This document shows positions 57,801 to 59,909 of a stretch of 64,000 nucleotides of DNA, piece by piece (positions within the stretch are counted from its first letter, which is position 1; each line of letters begins with the position of its first letter). The translations under genes were made by a program, and so were the position numbers. The stretch comes from Branchiostoma floridae (Eukaryota; Chordata; Leptocardii; Amphioxiformes; Branchiostomatidae). The DNA is taken from NCBI RefSeq assembly GCF_000003815.2, contig NC_049984.1, positions 5,472,491 through 5,536,490 of the forward strand, written 5' to 3'. The notes under the pieces were generated by a model, which saw only the letters and a program-made list of their open reading frames with translations, was not told the origin of the DNA and searched no databases.

Positions 57801-58541
57801 AGTTGCCATCAATGGTTCCGTCAACAATATTGGTTTTGGAAATGAAGTTATTTTATAGATTTTTAACTCACAATATTCTGCCTATGGGGATTTACTTGTT
57901 CAAGGACACCAAACGACTGTAACTTTTGACGCTCCAAGTAATTGTAGGGTGTACAAAAAAGGTACAAAATGCCTGAGCACAGGTACAATCTACAAAATTT
58001 GTGGACTAGAAATGTTGCTTGCTCGTAATTGTATGTTTATGTTACTCAGGTATATATGGAGATGTATATATATATATATATAAATAATATATATAATGTA
58101 TATATTCATTTCATTTTCAAACTTTCATAGATTTGAAACATCTACTTTATAAAGTTGCTATCAACTTTTCCGTCAACAATATTGATTTTGAAAATGAAAG
58201 TATTCTATAGATTTAGAACTTTCGCACAGCCCCTCTTGAACCGACGTTGCAGATAGATGTGCAAAAGTTAAGTGTGACGGGTCGTTCGGTGTAATATAAC
58301 CAGCTGCTGCCGCGCCGCGCGCCTGCGAAGCTGGTGTGTTACGCCGAAACGCGGTTATACAGGCTATATAGATACAGATACAGACGTGTTCTTTCTCGTT
58401 GCAGCACAAAATACGGAGTTTATCCAGATCATCCTCATCGTTGTAGCGGTGACCGTGACTGTCGCAGTGATTAGCTGCATCTTCAACCATTACAAGCGTG
58501 CAAGAAATTCTTGGATGGAACGCCGAAGTCAGAGAGAACGG
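836..58541 (+). CDS. PMEPA1/LDLRAD4-family membrane protein with CUB and LDLa ectodomain (five coding exons, 3' end outside window)
   Basis: Joining 836-860, 972-1004, 20258-20665, 49703-49840 and 58405-58541 gives 247 uninterrupted codons. Layout: signal peptide 1-18 or so; CUB domain about 21-141 with Cys 21, 46, 80 and 102 in CUB spacing; LDL-receptor class A module about 160-192 with six Cys and a DNSDE calcium cluster; transmembrane helix about 207-228; then a basic stop-transfer (HYKRAR). The helix and its flanks match vertebrate PMEPA1 and LDLRAD4, type I membrane proteins that bind SMAD2/3 and NEDD4-type ligases through tail motifs and dampen TGF-beta signalling. The tail is not in this window, so that function is inferred from homology of the membrane region only. 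Every internal junction has GT..AG ends and compatible phase (1,1,1,1); the last exon seen ends in phase 0. An alternative is a NETO-like CUB-LDLa receptor, but NETOs have two CUBs and a different helix. No gene symbol is given because one ancestral gene would be equally related to both vertebrate paralogues. Confidence 0.85.
861..971 (+). other. Intron 1
   Basis: A 111-nt intron with GTGAGG donor and a long pyrimidine tract before the acceptor CAG. No repeat is seen in it. Its small size contrasts with the 19-29 kb introns that follow. Confidence 0.7.
972..1004 (+). CDS. Exon 2, 33-nt microexon completing the signal peptide
   Basis: A pyrimidine-rich acceptor (cttcttttctccag) ends at 971 and a consensus donor GAAG|GTAAGC follows 1004. 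With phase 1 entry it reads V-FLLQDVLLAE and ends with the single G of the next codon, which becomes GAT (Asp) when joined to the CUB exon. The combined N-terminus has a hydrophobic core at residues 4-12 and a plausible signal-peptidase site after Ala18. The exon is far too short for ORF scanning and is supported only by splice sites, phase and the signal-peptide logic. Confidence 0.75.
1492..1499. promoter_or_regulatory. Palindromic SMAD-binding element GTCTAGAC
   Basis: A perfect GTCTAGAC, the optimal SMAD3/4 palindrome, lies about 0.5 kb into intron 2. Vertebrate PMEPA1 is an established TGF-beta/SMAD-induced gene, so position and motif fit feedback regulation. An 8-bp word is expected about once per window by chance. 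Confidence 0.35.
3459..3466. promoter_or_regulatory. Second palindromic SMAD-binding element GTCTAGAC
   Basis: This is an identical perfect palindrome about 2.5 kb into intron 2. I found a third copy at 44519-44526, deep in intron 3. Clustering of two in the promoter-proximal intron is suggestive only. Confidence 0.3.
4025..4308 (+). mobile_element. MITE family A copy 1 (CAGGGCTCGAAAT termini, GCAGGT motifs)
   Basis: It starts CAGGGCTCGAAATACC and ends in the inverted complement GTATTTCGAGCCTTG. The interior carries many GCAGGT/ACCTGC words and a core AAATTG(G/T)AGCTGTGCAGG. Flanks AGTAG and AGCAG could be a decayed 5-bp target duplication. It has no coding capacity. Confidence 0.75.
4475..4612. 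mobile_element. Palindromic MITE family E copy (TAATCTCC...GGAGATTA)
   Basis: The ends TAATCTCCA.CCAGATCC and GGATCTGCTTGGAGATTA are inverted, with inner arms GATAGTATCAAA / TTTGATACTATC. A better-preserved copy lies at 19444-19610. Single-ended relics lie at 32345-32420 and 36980-37062. Confidence 0.6.
4842..5168 (+). mobile_element. MITE family B copy 1 (GTGCACCCA motifs)
   Basis: The termini are CAAGGCTCGAAATACT and ATTTCGAGCCCTG. Repeated GTGCACCCA words lie near both ends, with core AAAATTGGAGCTGTGCACCC. It is flanked by an exact 5-bp target duplication TACAT (4837-4841 and 5169-5173). It is non-coding, about 327 bp. Confidence 0.8.
5544..5720. repeat. TG microsatellite with a duplicated internal unit
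   Basis: TG/CTG-rich runs flank two head-to-tail copies of a 53-bp unit containing GGAATGGATTGTGTTGCAGT (about 5598-5650 and 5651-5703), nearly identical, so the duplication is recent. Confidence 0.6.
6490..6665. other. CpG-rich intronic patch
   Basis: Between AT-rich flanks, about 6530-6660 is rich in CpG (GCACGCCGTTAGTTGACGGAG, CCGCGCCGAGCGACGGCGAG). It has no repeat partner in the window and no splice-bounded ORF. It could be a regulatory element or a small CpG island. The surrounding 5750-7300 stretch shows nothing else I can name. Confidence 0.3.
7310..7745. repeat. Minisatellite, four variable units of about 85-135 bp
   Basis: The units are marked by (A/G)AATATTTGGA(A/G)C at about 7347, 7432, 7547 and 7682, each followed by GAGATAGCCAGTTT or a variant. 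Units 2 and 3 add AT(A/T)C(A)GATAGCAAGGAACTT. Unit length varies through internal deletions. Confidence 0.65.
8080..9650. other. Intron 2, AT-rich stretch without recognised elements
   Basis: There is a short TG run at 8050-8070 just before this stretch. Otherwise no repeat termini, splice-bounded ORFs or RNA genes are seen. An (AT)n run sits at 9654-9672. Confidence 0.4.
9676..9840 (+). mobile_element. Degenerate MITE family A copy
   Basis: It starts CAGGATCGAAGTACCACC, then GAAATTGGAGCTGTGCAG and repeated TTTCT(A/G)ATG(T/C)CTA(C) words, as in family A. The internal segment is itself repeated and the 3' terminus is missing. Confidence 0.5.
9838..10012 (+). mobile_element. MITE family F copy (GACCACCTGTACATAAGGACC)
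   Basis: It contains the diagnostic GACCACCTGTACATAAGGACC, ATAGACCAGATTTTATTGGTCCC and TCTTGGGCAA blocks in family order. The 5' end is truncated against the family A relic and the 3' end TTTACTGCA is altered. Confidence 0.6.
11031..11363 (+). mobile_element. MITE family B copy 2
   Basis: It runs from AAGGGCTCGAAAT to ATTTCGAGCCCTG, flanked by the exact 5-bp duplication TCCTC (11026-11030 and 11364-11368). It is about 85-90% similar by eye to the copy at 4842-5168. Confidence 0.85.
11692..12480. repeat. Satellite-like array with higher-order structure
   Basis: There are eight units carrying CAAACTTGGTT(T)ATTAAA.GGTAACTATAT, starting at 11740, 11812, 11911, 11980, 12128, 12202, 12268 and 12423. 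Most units end GAACCAAATGATAGCTT. Longer intervals insert a second module (GGTTGGTGCGGGGGCTGG ... GGCCTCTTGCATGTAAAGG), present three times, so short units are grouped into higher-order blocks. Confidence 0.75.
12481..14280. other. Intron 2 segment, weak internal duplication
   Basis: About 13275-13330 and 13396-13445 share CGTGACAG.(A/G)CTTGGCAA and AACGCA(G/A)AC, an old local duplication in CpG-rich sequence. No coding exon with splice sites and no transposon termini are recognised. Confidence 0.3.
14356..14389 (-). ncRNA. Hammerhead-ribozyme-like core of a Penelope-type element
   Basis: On the minus strand: CTGACGA, a stem GTGAC / GTCAC with loop ATACA, then GAAAC and GTTGG. This is the conserved CUGANGA - helix II - GAAAC arrangement of hammerhead ribozymes, in the form found in the terminal repeats of Penelope-like retroelements. 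Helices I and III cannot be paired convincingly here and no reverse transcriptase is nearby, so it is a remnant. Confidence 0.55.
14403..17526. other. Intron 2 segment with little recognisable structure
   Basis: I see a short (TGG)n at about 14880, fragments of GTGCAC-type repeat at 15350-15440, and homopolymer runs. ORFs here lack splice context or similarity. Confidence 0.4.
17527..17693 (+). mobile_element. MITE family F copy
   Basis: It starts TACAGTCAAACCTGCACAAG and ends GATGTGACTGTA, so it has short inverted termini (TACAGTCA / TGACTGTA). The interior holds the family's ACCACCTGGCCA and ACATAGACCAGATT blocks. Confidence 0.65.
17981..18401 (-). mobile_element. MITE related to family B, longer subfamily C
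   Basis: It begins CAGGGTTCAAAATTCATTTT and ends GCACTCAGTATTTCCAGCAC, a degraded TIR pair. Inside are GTGCAC words and AGCTCCAGTTTTGGGTGCAC. The middle matches 46515-46864 (CTGAAAT.CT.TAG.TAACTTCA) rather than family B, defining a longer relative. Confidence 0.5.
18894..19036. mobile_element. Palindromic MITE (CAGGCAGATCTAC arms)
   Basis: The arms CAGGCAGATCTAC..ATAAGGAGTTTAGCT.GCCA and TGGCTAGCAAAACTCCTTA.GTAGATCTGCCTGG are inverted around a centre near 18965. It may be a distant relative of family E, which has similar CTGCTTGGAGAT ends. Confidence 0.55.
19214..19385 (+). mobile_element. tRNA-derived SINE
   Basis: It has an A-box-like TGCGTAACTGGTAGAGC and a B box GAGTTCGATACCC (19261-19273), followed by a non-tRNA body with TTGGGAAAGGCACTTT and CACCCAGGTGTAAAAATGGG. 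A deleted second copy at about 19850-19930, in the duplicated unit, lacks the B box. This is a SINE, not a functional tRNA. Confidence 0.75.
19444..19610. mobile_element. Palindromic MITE family E, best copy
   Basis: The inverted arms are TAATCTCCAAGCAGATCCT and AGGATCTGCTTGGAGATTA, exact over 19 bases, with inner arms AGTAT.A.AGCTGGC and GGCCTGTTTGGTACTA. Confidence 0.7.
20087..20153 (+). pseudogene. Decoy acceptor and truncated copy of CUB exon start
   Basis: TTTGCACTCATTGGCTGCATG, a pyrimidine tract, AG at 20120-20121 and the first 19 bases of exon 3 are repeated here, 136 bp before the real acceptor. Used in phase 1 it would read DCGRFTDRLT and stop at TGA 20151-20153, so its use would truncate the protein before the CUB. 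Confidence 0.8.
20258..20665 (+). CDS. Exon 3, complete CUB domain in one exon
   Basis: The acceptor tctcttccag ends at 20257 and the donor GAAG|GTAGGT follows 20665. The exon is 408 nt, phase 1 at both ends. It encodes D-CGRF..., then C46-SVQIVAP, C80, C102 and a final FQARYSF at 135-141. The Cys spacings (25 between the first pair, 22 between the second) and the order CG-x-F, CxxxIxAP, aromatic end strand are the CUB signature. N55-KT and N72-IT are candidate N-glycosylation sites. The usual Tyr-Asp after the third Cys of calcium-binding CUBs is replaced by LP, so calcium binding is doubtful. A duplicate of this exon's acceptor and first bases lies 136 bp upstream. Confidence 0.88.
20867..20895. 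repeat. TA/ATGT microsatellite
   Basis: A run of (TA)n with one TG interruption just after exon 3's donor region. Confidence 0.7.
20895..21972. mobile_element. Possible hAT-like element with AGGGCTG ends, internally duplicated
   Basis: It begins AGGGCTGCGTACTGGTAT and ends GTACACACAGCCCTA, resembling the ends of the well-supported element at 62639-63071. Inside are two tandem duplications (period about 141 bp near 21155-21412, about 330 bp near 21420-21972). The boundaries are tentative. Confidence 0.3.
21495..21608 (-). mobile_element. Short retroelement 3' end with (GAT)n tail, inserted in one tandem copy
   Basis: Read on the minus strand it ends CGACCGATGATGATGATG and contains the hairpin CCCCGTAAGGGG. 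The sister tandem copy near 21825 reads straight through (TTTAGCTACTAGTAATTAC), so the insertion boundaries are visible. Confidence 0.6.
22290..22382 (+). mobile_element. Second tRNA-derived SINE, cut by an assembly gap
   Basis: GGGTATAGAGTGTTGGCCTTG resembles an A box. GGATTCAAGCCCCG resembles a B box. The remainder is lost in the gap from 22383. It is unrelated in detail to the SINE at 19214. Confidence 0.5.
22383..22482. other. Assembly gap, 100 N
   Basis: This is an exactly 100-base run of N, probably a placeholder of unknown true size. Long open frames crossing it are artefacts. Confidence 0.98.
22674..23200 (-). mobile_element. 3' end of a non-LTR retrotransposon (LINE), frameshifted
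   Basis: On the minus strand, codons for CRATALWNTL and, in the next frame, SFKRKLW form the usual C-terminus of a LINE ORF2. The frames are split by a 10-bp tandem duplication (GTTCCAGAGT at 23007-23016 and 23017-23026). The downstream 3' UTR has CAGCCCTGGCTGTGTGTTC and an AATAAATAAA tail at 22674-22690. The UTR matches 39124-39262. A further minus-strand frame 23194-23403 may be upstream ORF2 but is not recognised. Confidence 0.65.
23400..24000. other. Non-repetitive, relatively GC-rich intronic segment
   Basis: Several overlapping ORFs on both strands occur, but none has splice sites with matching phase or a domain. It has no repeat partner in the window. It is a candidate conserved non-coding element. 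Confidence 0.25.
24262..24431 (+). mobile_element. MITE family F copy
   Basis: AAACCTGTACAGGTGACCA..., ACACCTGGCCAATGTGACCAC and CCTTCTTGAACAGTTTTGACTGTA are present in the family order, with a small insertion (TTTATACAAATGTAGTTA) in the second half. Confidence 0.65.
24840..25500. repeat. Tandem array, 162-163 bp period, four units
   Basis: CTGTACC(C/T)TGGTATT recurs at 24981, 25144, 25307 and 25469, each followed by GAGCTGAAATTTGACA or a variant and GACCAATTTTTGACCAAAAAA. Because the period is at or near a multiple of three, minus-strand frames stay open across units and mimic a gene. Confidence 0.8.
25467..26970. repeat. Large tandem duplication, about 0.6-0.9 kb units
   Basis: Unit 1 (about 25467-26071) and unit 2 (about 26078-26970) share CTGTACCCTGGTAT, GAGTTAATT.AAT, AGCCAATCAGCGAAGAGGA, TATTCATAAGCGGG, GCATTTTAGACTATT.AGAAGGCTT and CGCTGCGC(T/C)GTTAGC in order. 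Unit 2 is enlarged by a palindromic MITE and by GC-rich sequence near 26420-26530. Confidence 0.75.
26786..26920. mobile_element. Palindromic MITE family H with 9-bp target duplication
   Basis: The inverted ends are TAGCCTCCATAGCAGGCTTTC and GAAAGCCTGCTATGGAGGCTA, with inner arms TATTTGTACTCG / CGAGTACAAATA. It is flanked by CTTCGCTGC on both sides (26777-26785, 26921-26929). The sister tandem unit (near 26020) has a single uninterrupted TTTTCGCTGCGC. Confidence 0.85.
26971..29590. other. Intron 3 segment, mostly unstructured
   Basis: It contains a family F fragment near 27474-27520 (GACCACCTGTCTATAGTGGCC) and a small palindromic CTTGCCCAATTGG-type repeat at about 29215-29465. Nothing else is recognised. 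Confidence 0.4.
29638..29702. repeat. Perfect 32-33 bp direct duplication
   Basis: TAGTCCAGCAAAGCCATGTGG TAAACAATGCA occurs twice head to tail with no mismatch, a very recent event. Confidence 0.8.
29861..29940. repeat. Short tandem array, about 20-bp unit, four copies
   Basis: CAGCGTAGGGGATCCAAATCA or close variants occur four times in a row, the last copy truncated at GGGGCCCAC. Confidence 0.75.
30291..30650. mobile_element. MITE with GCCAGGCAGGCTTTTAGC ends
   Basis: The left GCAGGCTTTTAGCTAGG and right CCTGGCTAAAAGTCTGC are imperfect inverted repeats. Inside, GGGGGTCTGGGGGCATCC and GTCCAGGGGCATCC are themselves repeated. Confidence 0.5.
30930..31780. repeat. Tandem array of about 150-240 bp units
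   Basis: CCATACAG(T/C)GTCCACAATCGTGG recurs at about 30972, 31477 and 31685. TTCAGGCAAATAG.GGTCCAGGTAGT recurs near 31070/31212, 31350 and 31560. Units are incomplete and unequal. The first was interrupted by the TA MITE at 31087. Confidence 0.65.
31087..31209. mobile_element. Tc1/mariner-like MITE family D with proven empty site
   Basis: It starts CTGTTAATGCAGAAATG and ends CTTAAATGGATTTACAG, with TA on both sides (31085-31086, 31210-31211). The next tandem unit (near 31357) reads GGCAAATAGTGGTCCAGG without it, showing insertion at TA with duplication of TA. Confidence 0.88.
31878..32216 (-). mobile_element. MITE family A copy, inverted
   Basis: The same termini and internal order as 4025-4308 are read on the minus strand. 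CAGGGCTCGAAAT is at the left end and TATTTCGAGCCCTG at the right. The flanks do not match each other. Confidence 0.75.
32500..32720. other. CpG-rich intronic patch
   Basis: GGCGGACGTAGACGGCGGCCGGG, TACGCGGCGTGCGGG and neighbouring unique sequence form a CpG cluster without repeat partner or splice-bounded ORF. It is a possible enhancer or alternative promoter. Confidence 0.3.
32835..33525. repeat. Tandem array, about 170-200 bp, four units
   Basis: AGGACTTA(C/T)GTTTTACCTTCTCCAC recurs at about 32840, 33017, 33215 and 33387. Each unit ends in TAGC(A/C)TCCATAGCAG(A/G)CT, the terminal sequence of MITE family H. Partial units continue to about 33960. Confidence 0.75.
33494..33675. mobile_element. 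MITE family H relative at the end of the array
   Basis: It starts TAGCCTCCATAGCAGGCTGTC and ends AGAGAGCCTGCCATTGAAGGTA, with inner arms GCTAGCCATTTCTTT / AAAGAAATGGCCAG. It shares AAAAGTGTATTA with the 26786 copy. Confidence 0.6.
34039..34382 (-). mobile_element. MITE family A copy, inverted
   Basis: CAGGGCTCGAAAGAC starts it and GTATTTCGAGCCGTG ends it. Flanks TGGGTTTCCCTAAG and TGGGTTTCCCCAAG are a 14-bp near-duplicate, longer than for family B. Confidence 0.75.
34988..35370 (+). mobile_element. MITE family B copy 3
   Basis: It runs from CAGGGCTCAAAAAGTGCACC to AATTTGAAGCCCTG. Flanks CACAC and CTCAC differ by one base and lie in a CA-rich run. It carries an extra internal segment near 35170-35290. 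Confidence 0.7.
35644..35993 (+). mobile_element. MITE family B copy 4 with empty sister site
   Basis: It runs from CAGGGCTCGAAATACTGG to ATTTCGAGCCCTG, flanked by AACCG on both sides (35639-35643, 35994-35998). A tandem copy of the target at about 36105-36220 (GGTAACCAACCAAGTTCTCTG) lacks the element. Confidence 0.88.
37218..37430. mobile_element. MITE family L (GGGCTGTCTTCAGGACC)
   Basis: The ends CTAGGGCTGTCTTCAGGACC and CTGAAGACAATCCTG are roughly inverted. TTGGGACAGAAA repeats inside. A second copy is at 60862-61233 (AACAACATGGG.(A/T)CCCAA.CAA shared). Confidence 0.5.
37660..39123. other. Unique intron 3 segment including a CpG-rich patch
   Basis: About 38100-38400 is CpG-rich (GAACGCCGTCACGATCCGGGG, ACGACGGTAATCCGAG). 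No repeat termini or splice-bounded exon are seen. Dense CpG amid AT-rich intron suggests a regulatory element. Confidence 0.3.
39124..39262 (+). mobile_element. LINE 3' UTR fragment
   Basis: It shares GGGCAGCCCTGGCTGTGTGTT, GGTGCAGCCAAACCAATAAA and the preceding ACATACAAATG.TCTT with the minus-strand LINE end at 22674-22806. It is a 5'-truncated insertion with an AATAAA-rich tail. Confidence 0.7.
39555..39760 (+). mobile_element. Degenerate MITE family F copy
   Basis: TTACTGTCAAAATTTG starts it. ACCACCTGGACAATATGACCAC and CACCTGTCCACATGGACTAG are recognisable, and it ends TTTTTTACTGTGTA. Confidence 0.55.
39840..40460. repeat. Tandem duplication, three diverged units
   Basis: GAATTTCAAGA(C/A)AGATGC(T/C)(T/C)GTT.(C)T recurs at about 39895, 40118 and 40307, each with TTTTGTGGCAAGC(T/C).TAAAAAA and AGAGATGCATG following. 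Confidence 0.6.
41270..41915. repeat. Tandem pair of a TG-rich element
   Basis: ATTACCT.CGCAAAGAAGGTTG, a (TG)n tract, AAGCTACA.ATATCCATCCATACTTCTAGAA and GATTGTATTGAT recur in two units of about 245-290 bp. A third relic is at 44555-44720 with CCCCTAGTGGCTT.TTAAGG, also present at 41871. Confidence 0.6.
42463..43041. other. Assembly gap, 579 N
   Basis: This is a 579-base run of N. Any open frame crossing it is meaningless. An exon hidden here cannot be excluded. Confidence 0.98.
43565..43762. mobile_element. Tc1/mariner-like MITE family D
   Basis: The ends CTGTAAATGCATTTAAGTTT and TTCTGTATTTACAG are flanked by TA. Interior TTCGCGGTGGTT.TAAGTTCGCGG words are present in both orientations. 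Confidence 0.8.
43763..45339. other. Intron 3 segment with few recognised elements
   Basis: Besides a TG-rich repeat relic (44555-44720) and the third SMAD palindrome (44519-44526), nothing is recognised. Confidence 0.4.
45340..46220. repeat. Tandem array, about 165-200 bp, five units
   Basis: GCATATTTT(T)GG recurs at 45479, 45603, 45797, 46000 and 46164. Units carry GGATCGT.(G)CACCT, ACATTCAAAATCCAGG and GCTGTCTGGCAG.G.GCA. One unit (45496-45595) is shortened and has gained AGCTGTGCACCTAATTTTTT, a family B fragment. Confidence 0.75.
46515..46864 (-). mobile_element. MITE subfamily C copy
   Basis: The right end is ATGCACCCAGTATTTCGAGCCCTG. The inside has CCACAGCTCCAATTTGGGGTGCAC and the C-specific middle. 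The left terminus is not clear. Confidence 0.55.
47722..47930 (+). mobile_element. Dimeric, truncated MITE family A
   Basis: A headless unit (AGCTGTGCAGGTATTTCTAG ... ATAAATGTCCTATGA) runs directly into a new CAGGGCTCGAAATACC at 47826, which stops near 47925. The junction is the same as in the 52799 multimer. Confidence 0.7.
47940..49538. other. Intron 3 end with CpG-rich segment
   Basis: About 48170-48680 is strongly CpG-rich (CGTCCGCGCGGATCC, GGCGCGGAGTGGTACGGTCGG) and unlike the AT-rich DNA around it. ORFs here have no matching splice phases. It may be a regulatory island or hidden promoter about 1 kb before exon 4. Confidence 0.35.
49515..49702 (+). repeat. Duplicated pre-acceptor segment before the LDLa exon
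   Basis: ATGCAC(A/C)ATTGCA..CATGTTACA..GTAT..CAGCAAAAAA occurs at 49539 and 49636 (97 bp apart). Both copies lead to a T-rich stretch and an AG: TACGTTTTACAG (to 49612) and TGTGTTTTGCAG (to 49702). Only the second opens the LDLa exon. In phase 1 the first reaches a stop after two codons. Confidence 0.65.
49703..49840 (+). CDS. Exon 4, LDL-receptor class A module
   Basis: The acceptor tgtgttttgcag ends at 49702 and the donor ACA|GTAAGT follows 49840. The exon is 138 nt, phase 1-1. It encodes six cysteines (residues 160, 164, 169, 177, 183, 192) with the LDLa order CxxxC, CLPxxxxVC, NGxxDC, DNSDExxC. Acidic residues D182, D185, D188 and E189 form the expected calcium cage. The first loop (CAFQC) is shorter than usual. 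LDLRAD4 carries an LDLa at the corresponding place just outside its membrane helix, which supports the family call. A partly duplicated acceptor lies about 97 bp upstream. Confidence 0.9.
49841..50474. other. Start of intron 4
   Basis: No repeat termini or exons are recognised apart from a short (CAT)n near 50240. Confidence 0.4.
50475..50650. mobile_element. Pogo/Tigger-like MITE
   Basis: It starts CAGTAGAAGCCAGTTAATTGC and ends GTGCAATTAAGCGGCTTTTACTG, with TA on each side. Multiple ATTGCAC / GTGCAAT words in the arms are typical of pogo-group non-autonomous elements. Confidence 0.75.
51925..52132. mobile_element. Tc1/mariner-like MITE family D
   Basis: CTGTAAATGCATTTAAGTTTG starts it and TTTCTGCATTTAAAG ends it, flanked by TA. 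The central arms are TTCGCGGTGGTTTTAAGTTCG and GCGAACAATAAACCACCGC. Confidence 0.8.
52679..52700. promoter_or_regulatory. Candidate nuclear-receptor site (inverted plus direct half-sites)
   Basis: AGGTCA-AACGT-TGACCT (52679-52695) is an inverted repeat with 5-bp spacing, followed at once by an overlapping second TGACCT (52695-52700). It sits in unique DNA. Three perfect half-sites in 22 bp are suggestive but not proof. Confidence 0.3.
52799..53397 (+). mobile_element. Multimeric MITE family A (three heads, one tail)
   Basis: CAGGGCT starts recur at 52799, 52912 and 53045. The first two partial units each break at CCTATGA and restart. The third runs the full length to GATTTCGAGCCCTG. Flanks CATGG and GATGG differ by one base. 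Confidence 0.8.
53398..55200. other. Intron 4 segment
   Basis: GTGGGGA(A)AGATGTGGATG.(A/G)TCTTGGT recurs at about 53931 and 54101 with GTGTAGGAAGAGTACATTTTGTACAGAC, a two-unit duplication of about 170 bp. A solo family A/B terminus (CAGGGCTCGAAAT) is at 55087. Nothing else is recognised. Confidence 0.45.
55200..55750. repeat. Tandem array, about 197-216 bp, three units
   Basis: AATCACTA(C/T)CCAAAGTAGTT recurs near 55220, 55416 and 55632, each followed by GCGGTT(A/G)AA(A/G)AGAGTGCAGCAATGC. Units 2 and 3 also share CTACTGGCACTGCCAAGTGCG. Confidence 0.75.
55750..56800. other. Unique intron 4 segment
   Basis: It contains ATGCAAAT (octamer, about 55784) and otherwise unremarkable, moderately GC-rich DNA. 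The ORFs at 55667-56101 (minus) and 56193-56477 (plus) show no domain and no paired splice sites. Confidence 0.35.
56805..57136 (+). mobile_element. MITE family A copy lacking its 3' terminus
   Basis: CAGGGCTCGAAATACCACCTG starts it and the full interior follows to CACCAGTGCAGGTATGCAAAA, where the sequence diverges before the expected ATTTCGAGCCCTG. Confidence 0.75.
57145..58215. repeat. Diverged tandem repeats in AT-rich DNA
   Basis: GTGTACAAAAAAG.T.CAAAATGC.TGAG..CAGGTACAATCTACAAAAT recurs at 57170 and 57950. ATCAA(C/T)..T(C)CCGT(C/T) plus GATTTTGAAAATGAAA recurs near 57725, 57805 and 58150. A (TA)n run lies at 58066-58100. Confidence 0.55.
58405..58541 (+). CDS. Exon 5, transmembrane helix and juxtamembrane region
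   Basis: The acceptor ctcgttgcag ends at 58404; the donor CGG|GTGAGT follows 58541 in phase 0. It encodes T-QNTEFIQIILIVV..., a helix of about 22 residues (207-228) and then NHYKRARNSWMERRSQRER. The glutamate and Gln of EFIQII before the helix, the ITC/ISC near its end, the HYK after it and the SQ further on are shared with vertebrate PMEPA1/LDLRAD4. The open frame that continues past the donor into the intron (to 58724) is read-through without similarity. No tail exon with PPxY was found between 58542 and 64000. Confidence 0.88.
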
Positions 58542-59708
58542 GTGAGTCCACCACTGTTGTGTCTTGTGTGGCATACTTTACACTTACAGTTCCGCCACTT
58601 TGTTTGTGGGGAAACTATACATACAGGGAGCGTTTTCTTGCACTCAGTCTCCATGTCAATGAAGCAGGCAGCTGCTGACAACCAAGCCATGTCCTTGATT
58701 TGCGTTTTAGTGGATCATATTTAACAACCCTTGTCCTACAGAGCCCACAAGATATACATATACGAGATACACATATATGATGCCTGTATGTCGGCCAACA
58801 AAATTCTCAGCAGGACAATAGTTTTTAAACGTGTACGTAATGTTTTGAAATTGATTCTTCTGGTAAGTTTTTTTTATGCCTTTGGTGAGCTATACACACT
58901 TAATTGGGTTGATCATAGTGGATGTGAAGATCTCTAGATGTCTAAAAATACCGCAGAGCGAGTAGGATCTACTGAAATGCAGATCGAGATACAGTATGTC
59001 TGTGTCCTTGTTGGTATCCCCATGATACCACATAAAAACCTCTATATTGATGTAGACCACAGATTGTCTCGAATTTCTTCTATTGACATAGACAAGGTGG
59101 ACCTTGACCTTGGTTGTAATATGATACCTAAGCCCAGACTCCCCTTTATGTAGCTGCTGCTGGTGTGTAGTTTGCAGTCTGATGGAGGCATCATGATTGT
59201 TTTTGACAATCATAAGGTGTTCTGTAGGAAAGATGCATGATTGTGTACGTGGTAGTCTCTTTCCTGATTGGAGATTAGCAGGTTCAAGTTGAAGCTCATG
59301 TAGTTCGGACTGGGCTAAAGCGACAGGTGCCTAGGCAGGTGTGGACTTGTCCACAGAGGAAGAAAAACAGAATAGAGCTTGCCCAGTTGTTACCCTGCTT
59401 GGGCAAACACCAGCACCAGACACCCCGATTACACAAAAGTCTGGCGTGGAGAGGGGTCATGTCAGGTGAACCACAGGTGTACGGGATAACAAGGGACAAA
59501 GGTCGACTGGATCGTACCATTCTCATGTAGGGATAGTCAGGTTCCTGTGTCCTTAGTCCTTTTACGGTACTTTGGCATGTCTAAAATCAACTGTTTTCAA
59601 AATGCCACTTTTCGTACATCTGTAAAACCTTAGATACGGTTGTATAACTTAAACTTAGGCAGAAACCCACAGCTTAACTTTACGTGAGCTGTCGGTCTAT
59701 CGGGGTTA
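58542..59708. other. Start of intron 5
   Basis: It follows a consensus GTGAGT donor. No PPxY-encoding exon and no repeat termini are seen. ORFs at 58731-59153 and 59327-59526 are unsupported. Confidence 0.45.
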
Positions 59709-59909
59709 CTGTAAGTGCATTTAAGTTTGCAGGGATTTAATTCGTGGTAGTGGGAAAAACAACTTTTTGCGGTGGTTTTAAGTTCGCGCTAACATCATGC
59801 ACTTTAGTCTCTTACTGCCATGGAAAACTGTTTGCGGTGACTTGAAGTTCGCGGTAAAGCGGCCACTGCGAAAACCGCGAACATTAAACCACCACAAAAG
59901 TTTTTACAG
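59709..59909. mobile_element. Tc1/mariner-like MITE family D
   Basis: CTGTAAGTGCATTTAAGTTTG starts it and AAGTTTTTACAG ends it, TA on both sides, with the same GCGGTGG / CCACCGC-type inner arms as the other copies. Confidence 0.78.

Noticed and set aside
58542-58724. Open frame continuing past exon 5
   Set aside because: It follows a consensus GTGAGT donor and shows no resemblance to a PMEPA1/LDLRAD4 tail.
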